Of a stretch of 38,810 nucleotides of DNA, positions 12,439-21,325 are shown piece after piece. Position 1 is the first letter of the stretch. Every line of letters begins with the position of its first letter. A program made the translations under genes and the position numbers. This DNA comes from Paulinella micropora (taxonomy: Eukaryota; Cercozoa; Imbricatea; Euglyphida): contig BJOX01000071.1 of the NCBI GenBank assembly GCA_009731375.1, positions 133,231 to 172,040 of the forward strand. Direction: 5' to 3'. Below the pieces are notes generated by a model. It was not told where the DNA came from, did no database searches, and saw only the letters and a program-made list of their open reading frames with translations.

Positions 12439-12644
12439 AAGATTTTAAGTGTGCACACTTAAGATTTAGAATTGATCTGCCTAAAGTAACGTAACGCAAG
12501 CAATAGCTAGCCAGCCGCCATGGCCACGGACAATTCTAACTTCAACCTACTCAAACAGAGGACGGACTGCGAGAATCATTGACAGAAATGCACTAGCAAA
12601 TTGAAATATACACGATGAATAATAAACAAAACATACCTGTTCCA
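12439..12644. other. subterminal region: 18-bp palindrome and direct repeat
   Basis: Just inside the left TIR is a perfect 18-bp palindrome, TTAAGTGTGCACACTTAA (12445-12462). Next, AAGATTTAGA-TTGATCTG at 12461-12480 recurs at 25022-25040 in the same orientation, although the adjoining TIRs are inverted. The rest is AT-rich 3' flank of the minus-strand genes. Confidence 0.6.
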
Positions 12645-13067
12645 TTATTTGTTCAGTGCAATTGAGGCAAGCGCAAAAGCAATATAGTTCGACCGGTCAG
12701 GGGCCGAGTTGGCGGCCGAAGAGTTGACGACCGAGGCCCACTCAGCGGGGCTGCTCAGTTTGTTTCCTCGCTCGGGAGACCCCAGGCCAGACCTCTCACA
12801 AAGTCGCTCAAGCATTTTTTCCAGTTTCGTATTCCCGGTGTCACCTTGTTTGTTCTTAATAACAATATGCATATGCTTCTTACCCTTTTTTCTCCAATAT
12901 GCCTGACACCCGCGGCAATCGCACTCTGCCTCACAATCGTCTTCTTCTTCTTCTTCTTCTCCATCCTCCTCATCATCATTTGCCTCTTTTTTCTTCTTGG
13001 TGGTCTTTTTATTTATGTTCTTTTTTGTCTCTGGTTTTTCTTTTTCTTTCTCTTGCGGTGGCATCAC
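12645..13067 (-). CDS. hypothetical Lys/Glu-rich protein with Cys cluster
   Basis: An open frame of 140 codons from ATG at 13065-13067 (a second ATG follows at once) to a stop at 12645. The first ~30 residues are Lys/Glu-rich, then comes an acidic run of Asp/Glu (about 32-48), then a Cys cluster (Cys-Glu-Ala-Glu-Cys-Asp-Cys-x2-Cys). A basic stretch (Lys-Lys-Gly-Lys-Lys-His) and a helical region with Leu-Glu-Arg-Leu-Cys-Glu-Arg follow, and the C-terminus is Ser/Ala-rich. It starts only about 20 bp after the stop of the next upstream exon. It could be a separate small gene or a last exon joined by an acceptor at the CCAG just upstream. It lies within the 13.6-kb element and no function can be assigned. 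Confidence 0.5.
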   Translation of the reverse strand: MMPPQEKEKEKPETKKNINKKTTKKKKEANDDEEDGEEEEEEDDCEAECDCRGCQAYWRKKGKKHMHIVIKNKQGDTGNTKLEKMLERLCERSGLGSPERGNKLSSPAEWASVVNSSAANSAPDRSNYIAFALASIALNK

Positions 13068-13086
13068 GACTGGTGACTGGATTTTT

Positions 13087-13245
13087 TTAAATCATTTCCA
13101 GAAGTTGCTTGGTGTGATCGGTCAGTGCCAGGTTGATAGCAGACTGAACCTTATCCATAGAAAACTGTTCCGGCCCCGCCTCCAGCTTTTTGGGATCCTC
13201 CTCTTGACCCTACATGACAGTTTATGTATATATATATTTTATATA

Positions 13246-13324
<79 letters not shown>

Positions 13325-14145
13325 CGAGAGAGAGAAAGAGAGAGAGAGAGAAAGTATTTATCCAGATTTAGTATGTGACCTTATTTTTCCCTTGTTGCCA
13401 CCGCCCGAGCCTTCGAACAAAAACACAAGACAGTAGGGACAGGAATTGAAGAAGAAGAAGAAGAAGAAGAAGAAGAAGAAGCAGAAGAAGAAGAAGAAGA
13501 AGAAGAAGAAGAAGAAGAAGAAGAAGAAGAAGAAGCAAGAGAATTACTTGACGTTGGGGTTACTTCCCCTTTTGGGGAGGCTCCTCTTCCTCCTCCTCTT
13601 CCTGCTCCTCTTCCTGCTCCTCCTTTTCCTGGCAACCCTACATGACATTCATAATTTATGTAGACAGCAGCTCACACACACAACTAGCTATGAAAGAAAA
13701 AAAGGGCAGGAGAAGTAATAGTATGTGACCTTGTTTTTTCCCTTGTTACCACCGCCCGAGCCTTCTAACAAAGACAGTGGGGACAGGAATTGAAGAAGAA
13801 GAAGAAGAAGAAGAAGAAGAAGAAGAAGAAGAAGAAGAAGAAGAAGAAGAAGGAGAAGAAGAAGAAGAAAGAGAATTACTTGATTTTGGGATTACTTTCC
13901 CCTTTTTGGGAGGCTCCTCTTCCTCCTCCTCTTCCTCCTCCTCTTCCTTGCCACCCTACATGACATTCATTATGTAGACAGCAGCGCACACAAACAACTA
14001 GCTATGAAAGAAAAAAAGGGCAGGAGAAGGAATATGTATGATGATAATTTAAGTATGTTACCTTTGTATTCTTTGCCTTTTTGCTACCGCCCTTGCTTTT
14101 TTTTTTTGCTAAACACAGGGCATTGGAGCAATTATAGAAGAAGAA
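13087..14145 (-). CDS. gene with tandemly duplicated acidic and Gly/Lys exons, 3' terminal part
   Basis: On the minus strand three acceptor-like CATGTAG sites each lead into an exon starting GGT. One, at 13209-13087, is a terminal exon of 41 codons ending with TAA (Asp-Pro-Lys-Lys-Leu-Glu, then a helical segment with Thr-Lys-Gln-Leu-Leu-Glu-Met-Ile). Two others, near 13630-13540 and 13950-13885, encode a poly-Glu stretch followed by Pro-Pro-Lys/Gln-Lys-Gly-Lys. Between them lie short exons encoding Gly-Ser-Gly-Gly-Gly-Asn-Lys-Gly-Lys-Asn-Lys, near 13413-13379 and 13765-13731, and a diverged relative near 14110-14070. The (CTT)n microsatellites lie in the introns just upstream of the short exons, where a polypyrimidine tract belongs. 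In the unit near 13414 the acceptor reads TTCG instead of TTAG and the acidic exon has lost an A, so that unit may be dead. The 5' end is lost in the N-gap. Confidence 0.45.
13226..13352. repeat. (TA)n followed by (GA)n microsatellite
   Basis: TATATA-rich tract (about 13226-13266) running straight into GA repeats to about 13352. In the minus-strand model it lies inside an intron and ends as CT repeats upstream of the acceptor. Confidence 0.9.
13446..13869. repeat. two (GAA)n microsatellites in duplicated ~350-bp units
   Basis: (GAA)n at about 13447-13535 and 13789-13870. Both lie in the same context: GGACAGGAATTGAAGAAG before, GAGAATTACTTGA after, then a CCT/CTT-rich block and CTACATGACATTCAT. 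The units repeat about every 345 bp, and a diverged third begins near 14050. Confidence 0.9.
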
Positions 14146-15391
14146 GAAGGAGAAGAAGAAGAAGAAGAAGAAGAAGAAGAAGAAGAAGAAGAAGAAGAAG
14201 AAGAAGGAGAAGGAGAAGGAGAAGAAGAAGGAGGAGGAGAAGAAGAAGAAGAAGAAGAAGAAGAAGAAGAAGAAGAAGAAGAAGGAGAAGGAGAAGAAGA
14301 AGAAGAAGAAGGAGAAGAAGAAGAACAAGAACAAGAAGAAGGAGGAGGAGGAGGAGGACGAGGAGGAGGACGAGGAGGAGGAGGAGGAGGAGAAGGAGGA
14401 GAAGAAGAAGAAGGAGGAGGAGGAGGAGAAGAAGAAGAAGAAGAAGAAGAAGAAGGAGAAGAAGAAGAAGAAGAAGAAGAAGAAGAAGAAGAAGAAGAAG
14501 AAGAAGAAGAAGAAGAAGAAGAAGNNNNNNNNNNNNNNNNNNNNNNNNNNNNNNNNNNNNNNNNNNNNNNNNNNNNNNNNNNNNNNNNNNNNNNNNNNNN
14601 NNNNNNNNNNNNNNNNNNNNNNNNNNNNNNNNNNNNNNNNNNNNNNNNNNNNNNNNNNNNNNNNNNNNNNNNNNNNNNNNNNNNNNNNNNNNNNNNNNNN
14701 NNNNNNNNNNNNNNNNNNNNNNNNNNNNNNNNNNNNNNNNNNNNNNNNNNNNNNNNNNNNNNNNNNNNNNNNNNNNNNNNNNNNNNNNNNNNNNNNNNNN
14801 NNNNNNNNNNNNNNNNNNNNNNNNNNNNNNNNNNNNNNNNNNNNNNNNNNNNNNNNNNNNNNNNNNNNNNNNNNNNNNNNNNNNNNNNNNNNNNNNNNNN
14901 NNNNNNNNNNNNNNNNNNNNNNNNNNNNNNNNNNNNNNNNNNNNNNNNNNNNNNNNNNNNNNNNNNNNNNNNNNNNNNNNNNNNNNNNNNNNNNNNNNNN
15001 NNNNNNNNNNNNNNNNNNNNNNNNNNNNNNNNNNNNNNNNNNNNNNNNNNNNNNNNNNNNNNNNNNNNNNNNNNNNNNNNNNNNNNNNNNNNNNNNNNNN
15101 NNNNNNNNNNNNNNNNNNNNNNNNNNNNNNNNNNNNNNNNNNNNNNNNNNNNNNNNNNNNNNNNNNNNNNNNNNNNNNNNNNNNNNNNNNNNNNNNNNNN
15201 NNNNNNNNNNNNNNNNNNNNNNNNNNNNNNNNNNNNNNNNNNNNNNNNNNNNNNNNNNNNNNNNNNNNNNNNNNNNNNNNNNNNNNNNNNNNNNNNNNNN
15301 NNNNNNNNNNNNNNNNNNNNNNNNNNNNNNNNNNNNNNNNNNNNNNNNNNNNNNNNNNNNNNNNNNNNNNNNNNNNNNNNNNNNNNNNNNN
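14135..15391. repeat. long (GAA)n/(GGA)n tract running into 867-N gap
   Basis: GAA/GGA repeats from about 14136 to 14524, then N to 15391. The tract has no unique sequence. The gap presumably holds more repeat and possibly an exon of the minus-strand genes. Confidence 0.92.
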
Positions 15392-15499
15392 AAAGAAAAA
15401 AGAAAAAATGATCTACCTCGATTGCGCGTCTGCTCGCTCATCCTGCGCCAATCCGGAGGGAAAACAAGGAACAACCTACACAGTAGTCACCCTTTTTAG

Positions 15500-15673
15500 G
15501 ATGGTGAGAAACTTTGTTTATGTGTGACAGAGAGAGAGAGAGAGAGATAATGTATGTATGTATGTAAACACCAACACCCAAACGCAGGGGCACGGACACC
15601 AACAAACAAACAAACACAGGGGCACGCAAACAAACAAACACGCGGTTCATATGGAAGAAGGAGAAGGAGGATG

Positions 15674-15704
<31 letters not shown>

Positions 15705-16497
15705 CGAAGAAAGAGAGAGAGAGAGACAGAGAGACAGAGAGAGAGAGAGAGAGAAAGAAAGAGAGATAGAGAGACCCAGGAGCAGTAGCGATTTCGTTCT
15801 CGCAGGTCTCCACCTGCGTTGCAGTGCCGAGCAGGAAGTGGTGGTAGTTGGTCAAGCGGACGTTGAGCAGGAGAACCCCCTCTCGCACCTTGTTGTCGTC
15901 AGTGGTAAACTTGAACAACAAGCTGCAAAAGGATTTTTTAAAAAAAGAAAAAGAAAAAGAAAGAAAAAAAAAGGGAGTGTGTGTGTCTATGTGTAATTGT
16001 AATACTGGTATGTATGTATGTGTAAATGTATGTGAAGAAGCAGTGATTGAGACGGACAAAGAGGATAAGAAGGAGGAGAAGAAAAAAGAATATCAAACCA
16101 GTCTTGCCATTCATTCCCAGACGCAAAGGTGAAAGTCCGTTTCATTTCCCATACCCTCACCTTGCCTGGCGGCACTTCGGGCAGCTTGTCGGCCCCGTCC
16201 GGCTGCAGCGGCGCCTTCTCCTTCTCCTTCTCCTTCTCCTCCTCCTCCTTCTCCTTCTCCTCCTTCTCCTTCTCCTTCTCCTTCTCCTTTCTCTTCTCCT
16301 TCTCCTTTTTCTTCTCCTTCTCCTTCTCCTCCTTCTCCTTCTCCTTTTTCTTCTCCTTCTCCTTCTTTTTCTTCTCCTTTTTCTTCTCCTTCTCCTTCTC
16401 CTTCTCCTTCTCGTTCTTCTTTGGCCGAGGCTTGGGCCCAGCCTTTTTTGCTTTGTTGGTCTTGGCTGCTTTTGCCGGAGGCTTGGGCGCAGTTGCC

Positions 16498-16533
<36 letters not shown>

Positions 16534-16564
16534 TGAGTGTGCGTGCGTGAGAGAGAGAGAGAGA

Positions 16565-16604
<40 letters not shown>

Positions 16605-16678
16605 TGAGAGAGAATGAGAGAGAGATGAGAGAGATAGAGAGTGAGTGTGTGTGTGTGTGAGAGAGAGAGAGAGATGAA

Positions 16679-16717
<39 letters not shown>

Positions 16718-16937
16718 GAGAGTGCGTGTGTGTGTGAGAGAGAGAGAGTGTGTGTGTGTGTGTGTGTGCATGAGAGAGAGATGAGAGAGAGATGAGAGAG
16801 AGATGAGAGAGAGATGAGAGAGAGAGAGAGAGAGAGATGAGAGAGAGAGATGAGAGAGAGATGAGAGAGAGGGATGAGAGAGAGATGAGAGAGAGATGAG
16901 AGAGAGAGAGAGAGAGATGAAAGAGAGAGAGAGAGAT

Positions 16938-16972
<35 letters not shown>

Positions 16973-16981
16973 AGAGGGTGA

Positions 16982-17014
<33 letters not shown>

Positions 17015-17147
17015 AGAGATATGAGAGAGAGAGAGAGAGATGAGAGAGATGAGAGAGAGAGTGTGTGTGAGTGTGTGTGTGTGTGAGAGAGAGAGATGAG
17101 AGAGAGAGAGAGATGAGAGAGAGAGATGAGAGAGAGAGAGAGATGAA

Positions 17148-17180
<33 letters not shown>

Positions 17181-17181
17181 T

Positions 17182-17217
<36 letters not shown>

Positions 17218-17288
17218 GAGTGTGTGTGTAAGAGAGAGAGAGAGATATGAGAGAGAGAGATGAGAGAGATGAGAGAGAAAGAGAGTGA

Positions 17289-17324
<36 letters not shown>

Positions 17325-17786
17325 AAGAGAGAAAGAGATGAGAGAGAGAGAGAGTGTGTGTGTGTGTGAAAGAGAGAGAGAGAGAGACTTTTCCATCGCC
17401 TTCGCTCTCGGCTTTGGACTCAAGTTTCTCCTCGCCTTTGCCTGCGTCTTTTACCTTGAGCTTTTTCTTTGGGTTTGCTGGCTCAGGGCTGAGAAAGGAG
17501 GTTGGTTTCCTTGCTCTTTTTTGAACTGGGATGTCAGCCCCTAGCCCATCATCCCAAGGCTTGGCGTTTTGTCAATCAAGCCATTCTTGTAGGCATACCA
17601 GTGACCAGGCGCCAAACTTTCGAGGTCTTTGTCCGCCAGGTCATAGCGCTTTTTGGTTTCAGGCGGAATAGTGACTTGAGACATTGGCATAATGTTTTTC
17701 TCCTGGCCATTGATTGTCAAAAACAATTCCAAACGACGATTCTTACGAATAGTTTCAATGGTTTTTGCAACTGCCTGCTTTGGCAT
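15500..17786 (-). CDS. multi-exon Lys/Glu-rich protein gene with microsatellite introns
   Basis: Unknown family. From an ATG at 17784-17786 the first exon encodes a basic, helical N-terminus (Lys-Gln-Ala-Val-Ala-Lys-Thr-Ile-Glu) and an ordered segment (Leu-Phe-Leu-Thr-Ile-Asn-Gly-Gln-Glu, then His-Trp-Tyr-Ala-Tyr-Lys-Asn-Gly). Near 17545 the open frame shifts by one base and continues as Ala-Asp-Ile-Pro-Val-Gln-Lys-Arg-Ala-Arg-Lys, ending in Gly-Asp-Gly-Lys at 17389. A phase-0 intron (17388-16497) joins it to Ala-Thr-Ala-Pro-Lys-Pro, an Ala/Lys stretch, about 65 Lys/Glu-rich residues, and an ordered end (Pro-Gly-Lys-Val-Arg-Val-Trp-Glu, then Asn-Glu-Trp-Gln-Asp-Trp) near 16090. A further exon follows TTTTGCAG at about 15923 (Phe-Thr-Thr-Asp-Asp-Asn-Lys-Val-Arg-Glu-Gly, ending near 15770). 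The last joins are uncertain. The basic Lys/Glu composition suggests a nuclear protein, by inference only. Confidence 0.5.
16497..17388 (-). repeat. intron made of (CT)n/(CA)n repeats
   Basis: About 892 bp of GA, GT and GATGA repeats on the plus strand (CT/CA/CATCT on the minus) with almost no unique sequence. On the minus strand it begins GTCTCTCT right after a coding exon and ends CTCTCAAAG right before one. Both junctions are phase 0 and both flanks keep an open frame. A similar GTCTCT start and CT-rich body follows the exon ending near 15770. Confidence 0.75.
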
Positions 17787-17947
17787 GGCGTTCAGAGGCG
17801 ATGGGAAGCAAACTGCTTCAGACAACTTGAACACCTCTTGGGAGCTACGTGTTTTTCAAAAAAAAACGCAACGGTCGACTTGTCGAGTCGCCGGGACCTT
17901 TTTTCGAGGGCTTTTTTCGAGGGCGAAGTGGTGCTTGGGACGCCATT

Positions 17948-18800
17948 TTGGTGCAGAGAATTCTCTATAAAACAAGTGAGATTGAAAAGCAAAATACGTT
18001 TCCGGCTCCTTCCAACGTCTGACTTGAGCCGGAAACGTATTTTCCTGTTCAATCTCACTTGTTTCATAGAGAATTCTCTGCACCAAATTCCGACAAAAAA
18101 TCATTGGTCGGTTTTGAATGGGTGCATCCATCTATGTAGCGCGCTAACAATAGGCTTTGAAAACATTTGTGCTTTCATATTTGTGTGTTACCTTTGGTTA
18201 TCTATACAATTCATTGCTCCCAACTGTTCTGTTCCTGCAGGTGAACCATGTCATTTTTTCCCCGTTATGTGTGAAATTCTACAAAACTTGGTGCAGAGCG
18301 CTTCAAGTCAAAACAATGTATTTTGAAATGATTTTATGTTTCCGGCTCTTTCTATCGTCTGACTTGAGCCGGAACGATAATACTTTTGTGTGTGCTTGTT
18401 TTTACTTTGAAATAACTATGCACCAAATTTTCTTTACTCCGCACGGTTGTTTTTTGAATTGTGAAGCAGTATATCTGCTGCGTGCTTGATAAAAGCATTT
18501 AATCTACTATGATTGTGTTTACAATACATTATCTTTCATTTTGTATGAAATAAATATCGAAATATTTCAGTTTCTGTGTGTGATAACACGTGCATTTTTT
18601 CTACACATATTTGAATTGTTTGACAAACTTGGTGCACAGCGCTTGAAGTCAAAACAAGATATTTTGAAATGATTTTATGATTCCTGCTCTTTCTATCGTC
18701 TGACTTGAGCCGGAACGATAATATTTTGGTGTGTGTTTGTTTTTACTTTGAAATAACCATGCACCAAATTTCCCCCACTCCACTCAGTGATGGATCCATC
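17948..18800. repeat. diverged ~340-bp tandem repeat with a 139-bp hairpin block in each unit
   Basis: Three blocks, 17948-18086, 18288-18426 and 18629-18767, are each exactly 139 bp. Each starts TTGGTGCA and ends TGCACCAA (inverted), with the shared core GTCTGACTTGAGCCGGAA. Starts are 340 and 341 bp apart. The first block folds as near-perfect 61-bp arms around a short loop; the other two keep only the outer and inner arms. The spacers show weak similarity to each other. The third unit runs into the (TATC)n array where unit one reads CATCTATGTAG. Confidence 0.8.
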
Positions 18801-18805
18801 CCCCA

Positions 18806-18894
18806 TCTATCTATCTGTCTATCTGTCTATCTATCTATCTATATATCTATCTATCTATCTATCTATCTCTTGCTCCCTCTCTCTCTCTCTCATC

Positions 18895-18929
<35 letters not shown>

Positions 18930-18989
18930 CTTTCTCTCTCTCTCTTTCTCTCTCTCATCTCTCTCTCTCTCTCTATCTGTCTATCTATA

Positions 18990-19046
<57 letters not shown>

Positions 19047-19086
19047 CTCGCTCCCTCTCTCTCTCGCTCTCTCTGTCATCTCTCTC

Positions 19087-19121
<35 letters not shown>

Positions 19122-19125
19122 GATA

Positions 19126-19156
<31 letters not shown>

Positions 19157-19166
19157 CTCACTCCCT
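18806..19166. repeat. (TATC)n and (CT)n microsatellite array
   Basis: TATC/TGTC tetranucleotides and CT dinucleotides alternate in two similar blocks (18806-18968 and 18969-19166), suggesting a duplication of the compound array. Confidence 0.92.
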
Positions 19167-19293
19167 CCCTACGACGTTTTGATCCCATGCAGATTACTGG
19201 TTTGTTCCTATCTGACTTTTCCAGAGTGAGAATTCCGAAGTTAGAGTGGAACGAACACTCAAACTGGGTGCGCAGCGTGCAGCGTTTTTGATG

Positions 19294-19440
19294 TCCAGTC
19301 AAATGCAGGTGCGCTAGCAACTGTGTTCTGACTGGAAACCACGCAGACGACTTTTGGATCCAGTGCAGCGTTATAGGTCTCCAGTCTAAAACAGTGTCCA
19401 GCATTGAATCATGACGCTAGTACATGTTTTCAGACTGGAG
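19294..19440. repeat. two related small hairpins
   Basis: Units at about 19294-19336 (CCAGTCA ... TGACTGG) and 19379-19440 (CTCCAGTCTAAAACA ... its near-complement). Each is preceded by a similar GTGCAGCGTT segment, so they appear to be diverged copies of one unit. Confidence 0.6.
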
Positions 19441-19492
19441 CTCACGTGACTATCCCGTAAATAAATAAATAATCTTTCATTTTGTATGAAAT

Positions 19493-19681
19493 CTTTCTTT
19501 CTTTCTTTTCTTTTCTTTCTTTCTTTCTTTCTTTCTTTCTTTTCTTTTCTTTCTTTCTTTCTTTCTTTCTTTTCTTCTTCTTCTTCTTCTTCTTCTTCTT
19601 CTTCTTCTTCTTCTTCTTCTTCTTCTTCTTCTTTTTCTTCTTCTTCTTCTTCTTCTTCTTCTTCTTCTTCTTCTTCTTCTA
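19493..19681. repeat. (TTTC)n and (TTC)n microsatellite
   Basis: TTTC repeats with TTTTC variants to about 19574, then TTC repeats with one TTTTTC variant to about 19680, ending in CTAG. It lies 15 bp upstream of the SET-like ATG and could act as the polypyrimidine tract of an upstream intron. Confidence 0.9.
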
Positions 19682-19695
19682 GGTCTAAGACCAGG

Positions 19696-21133
19696 ATGCT
19701 ACCCGGGCACGTACGTGCCAGGAGGGCACCCGTTTACGTAGGATTGCTGGCAGGAGCAAAGAGCCGCCCGCCCACCTGCGGTCTATTTGTCGACGCAGAC
19801 GTGCTGCCAGCCAGCTTCACATTAGGGGAGATGCGTTCTGGAAGTGTCCCTATCGGGCCTGCCACCAACGATGCATTCTCACAACACTTCACAATGAGAC
19901 TCGATCGTGGCCTGAGCATCGGGATGCAGCCAATCACTTTGCTTGGTCCAGACAGCCGAAACCCAATGCATTTAATCAATAGCTCTTCCGCTGGCTTCAA
20001 CGACGGATCTACGTCCAGAGCTCACAACGCCAAGATCAGCAAGAAGCAGCTAGTGGTTACTCTGACGAGTGACGTCCGCAGAGATCATGAAATTTTGCTC
20101 TCCTACAGTCAGAACGACGCTCTCGTAGTGACAACCAGCCCAAGTGACGCGCATCCTGATTGATTGAAGGAAGCGTTAAGCAACAAGCAGAGAATTCCAG
20201 TCTGGACATTCGACCTTCAAGTTGCAGATGGCATCCATCTTTACTTCATTGTACTACCTCCTGCACAGCAACCGCTTCTCGAGCAATCACGCTCGCTGTC
20301 CTTACCTGAGAAGCAGGTTTTGATTCGTTCATTGTCAGACATGCCACCACCACGATCAAAGACGCTCTGTATCACAACAGAGAAGAAGCAACAACTTTTG
20401 GACAGTACTGTTAACGAGCTCTTCAGATCATCTTCGGGGGCTAGCTTGAAGAGAGAAGCATCTCGCATTACTGTTCTTGATGGTGAGAAGCATCTCACGC
20501 AGCAGCCACCGATCAGAGTCTTGAAGAGAGAAGCATCTGATGCGACTGTAGTTCTTGCACGTGCATCGTCGTCAAGCTTGATGGTCTACGTAATTCTTTC
20601 GCTAGTAGCGCTTTACATATATCGTTCCTAATATTTGGTTTTTGCTGTTTTCTTAGAGTCGTATTGATCCCTTCGCGCTTCTAGAAGGTTTAGTCTCAGA
20701 CGCTGAAGCAGAGACTGAATGCGACGAGGTAGACCCTTAATTTTATATCTCTCTGTGATAAAGTTATAATGCGTGCGTTATAATTAGCTTCTTTATTTTG
20801 TGTTCTCAGGATGAAGCGCTCGTGGTTCAGACTGCGCCACCTACTGAAGTCGAGACTGCATGCGATGAGGTAGTACTACTAACTAGTATGCCCTTAATTT
20901 TATTCCTTTCCACGCAATTAACCTTAATATTATGTCTCAGGACGAAGCGCTCGTGAGTCAGACGGCGCCGCCCACTGAAGTTGATACTGAATGCATTGAG
21001 GTAGTATGCACTGAACCTTTGCGTTATGATCAGCTTCTTTGTTTTGTGTTCTCAGGACGAAGAGTCCGTGACTGCGCCACCCGCAACCTCTGAGCACATG
21101 AAAAAAACTAGCAGCACTAGTGGCTTCAGATGA
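19696..21133 (+). CDS. SET-domain-like protein with tandem acidic mini-exons
   Basis: From ATG 19696, residues ~30-150 fit a SET-like fold: Gly-Leu-Phe-Val-x3-Val-Leu-Pro with a following Gly-Glu, then Leu-Ile-Asn-Ser-Ser with Asn-Ala 16 residues later, then Asp-Val-Arg-Arg-Asp-His-Glu-Ile-Leu-Leu-Ser-Tyr. These match the strand, Asn-His-Ser and Gly-Glu-Glu-Leu-x2-Tyr elements of SET methyltransferases, but the usual Asn-His is Asn-Ser. A TGA at 20161 interrupts the frame, which continues (Lys-Gln-Arg-Ile-Pro-Val-Trp-Thr-Phe) to 20589. Exons 20657-20728 (72 nt), 20810-20869 (60), 20941-21000 (60) and 21056-21133 follow, joined by canonical phase-0 introns of 67, 81, 71 and 55 nt. The 60-nt exons encode near-identical Asp-Glu-Ala-Leu-Val-x-Gln-Thr-Ala-Pro-Pro-Thr-Glu-Val units. 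The final stop, 21131-21133, could instead be intronic if the gene continues into the transposase. Confidence 0.55.
20810..21133 (+). repeat. tandemly duplicated exon-intron units, 60-nt exons
   Basis: Two exons of exactly 60 nt, a related 72-nt exon before and a related exon after share the start GA(C/T)GAAG.G and the end GA(A/C)GAG or GAG before GTAG. All introns end CTCAG. Units are about 120-135 bp. Being in phase 0 and multiples of three, exons can be added or skipped without breaking the frame. Confidence 0.8.
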
Positions 21134-21182
21134 ATTTTTTCTTAATATTGACAAGGAGGAGGTTTTCTGCCTTCATGCCTGC

Positions 21183-21253
21183 ATGCTTGTTTGCTTGCTT
21201 GCTCTTAGTAAGCTTGCTTGCTTGCTCTTAGTAAGCTTGCTTGCTTGCTTAAT
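21183..21253. repeat. (GCTT)n tract
   Basis: Short GCTT repeats including a doubled GCTCTTAGTAAGCTT unit. It lies in the probable intergenic or intron space before the CTCAG acceptor at 21321-21325. Confidence 0.75.
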
Positions 21254-21325
21254 ATTCACCTTCCTCACTATTACCAACACCCTTGTCAATGACATGACAC
21301 ACCGTCACGCCCTTGTTTGTCTCAG

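Larger units (their letters stand above)
17787..19695. promoter_or_regulatory. divergent intergenic region of the element
   Basis: About 1.9 kb between the ATG of the minus-strand gene (17786) and that of the plus-strand SET-like gene (19696). Any promoters for both must lie here. It contains a duplicated 13-mer (CTTTTTTCGAGGG, near 17897-17924), a 340-bp tandem repeat, (TATC)n/(CT)n microsatellites, two small hairpins and a (TTTC)/(TTC) tract touching the SET-like start. No core promoter can be identified with confidence. Confidence 0.4.

Noticed and set aside
14002-15527. ~500-codon frames of poly-Arg, poly-Phe or poly-Glu across the (GAA)n tract
   Set aside because: Triplet-repeat translation running through unknown bases; no composition or start supports a gene.
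15987-17423. Single 478-codon minus-strand protein with Ser-Leu and Thr-His repeats
   Set aside because: Only the Lys/Glu-rich part and its flanks look coding; the Ser-Leu/Thr-His part is CT/CA microsatellite and fits an intron better.
20590-20631. C-terminal membrane anchor on the SET-like protein
   Set aside because: The hydrophobic residues are encoded after a GTAATT donor; splicing to 20657 keeps phase 0 and a coding-like frame, so this is probably intron.
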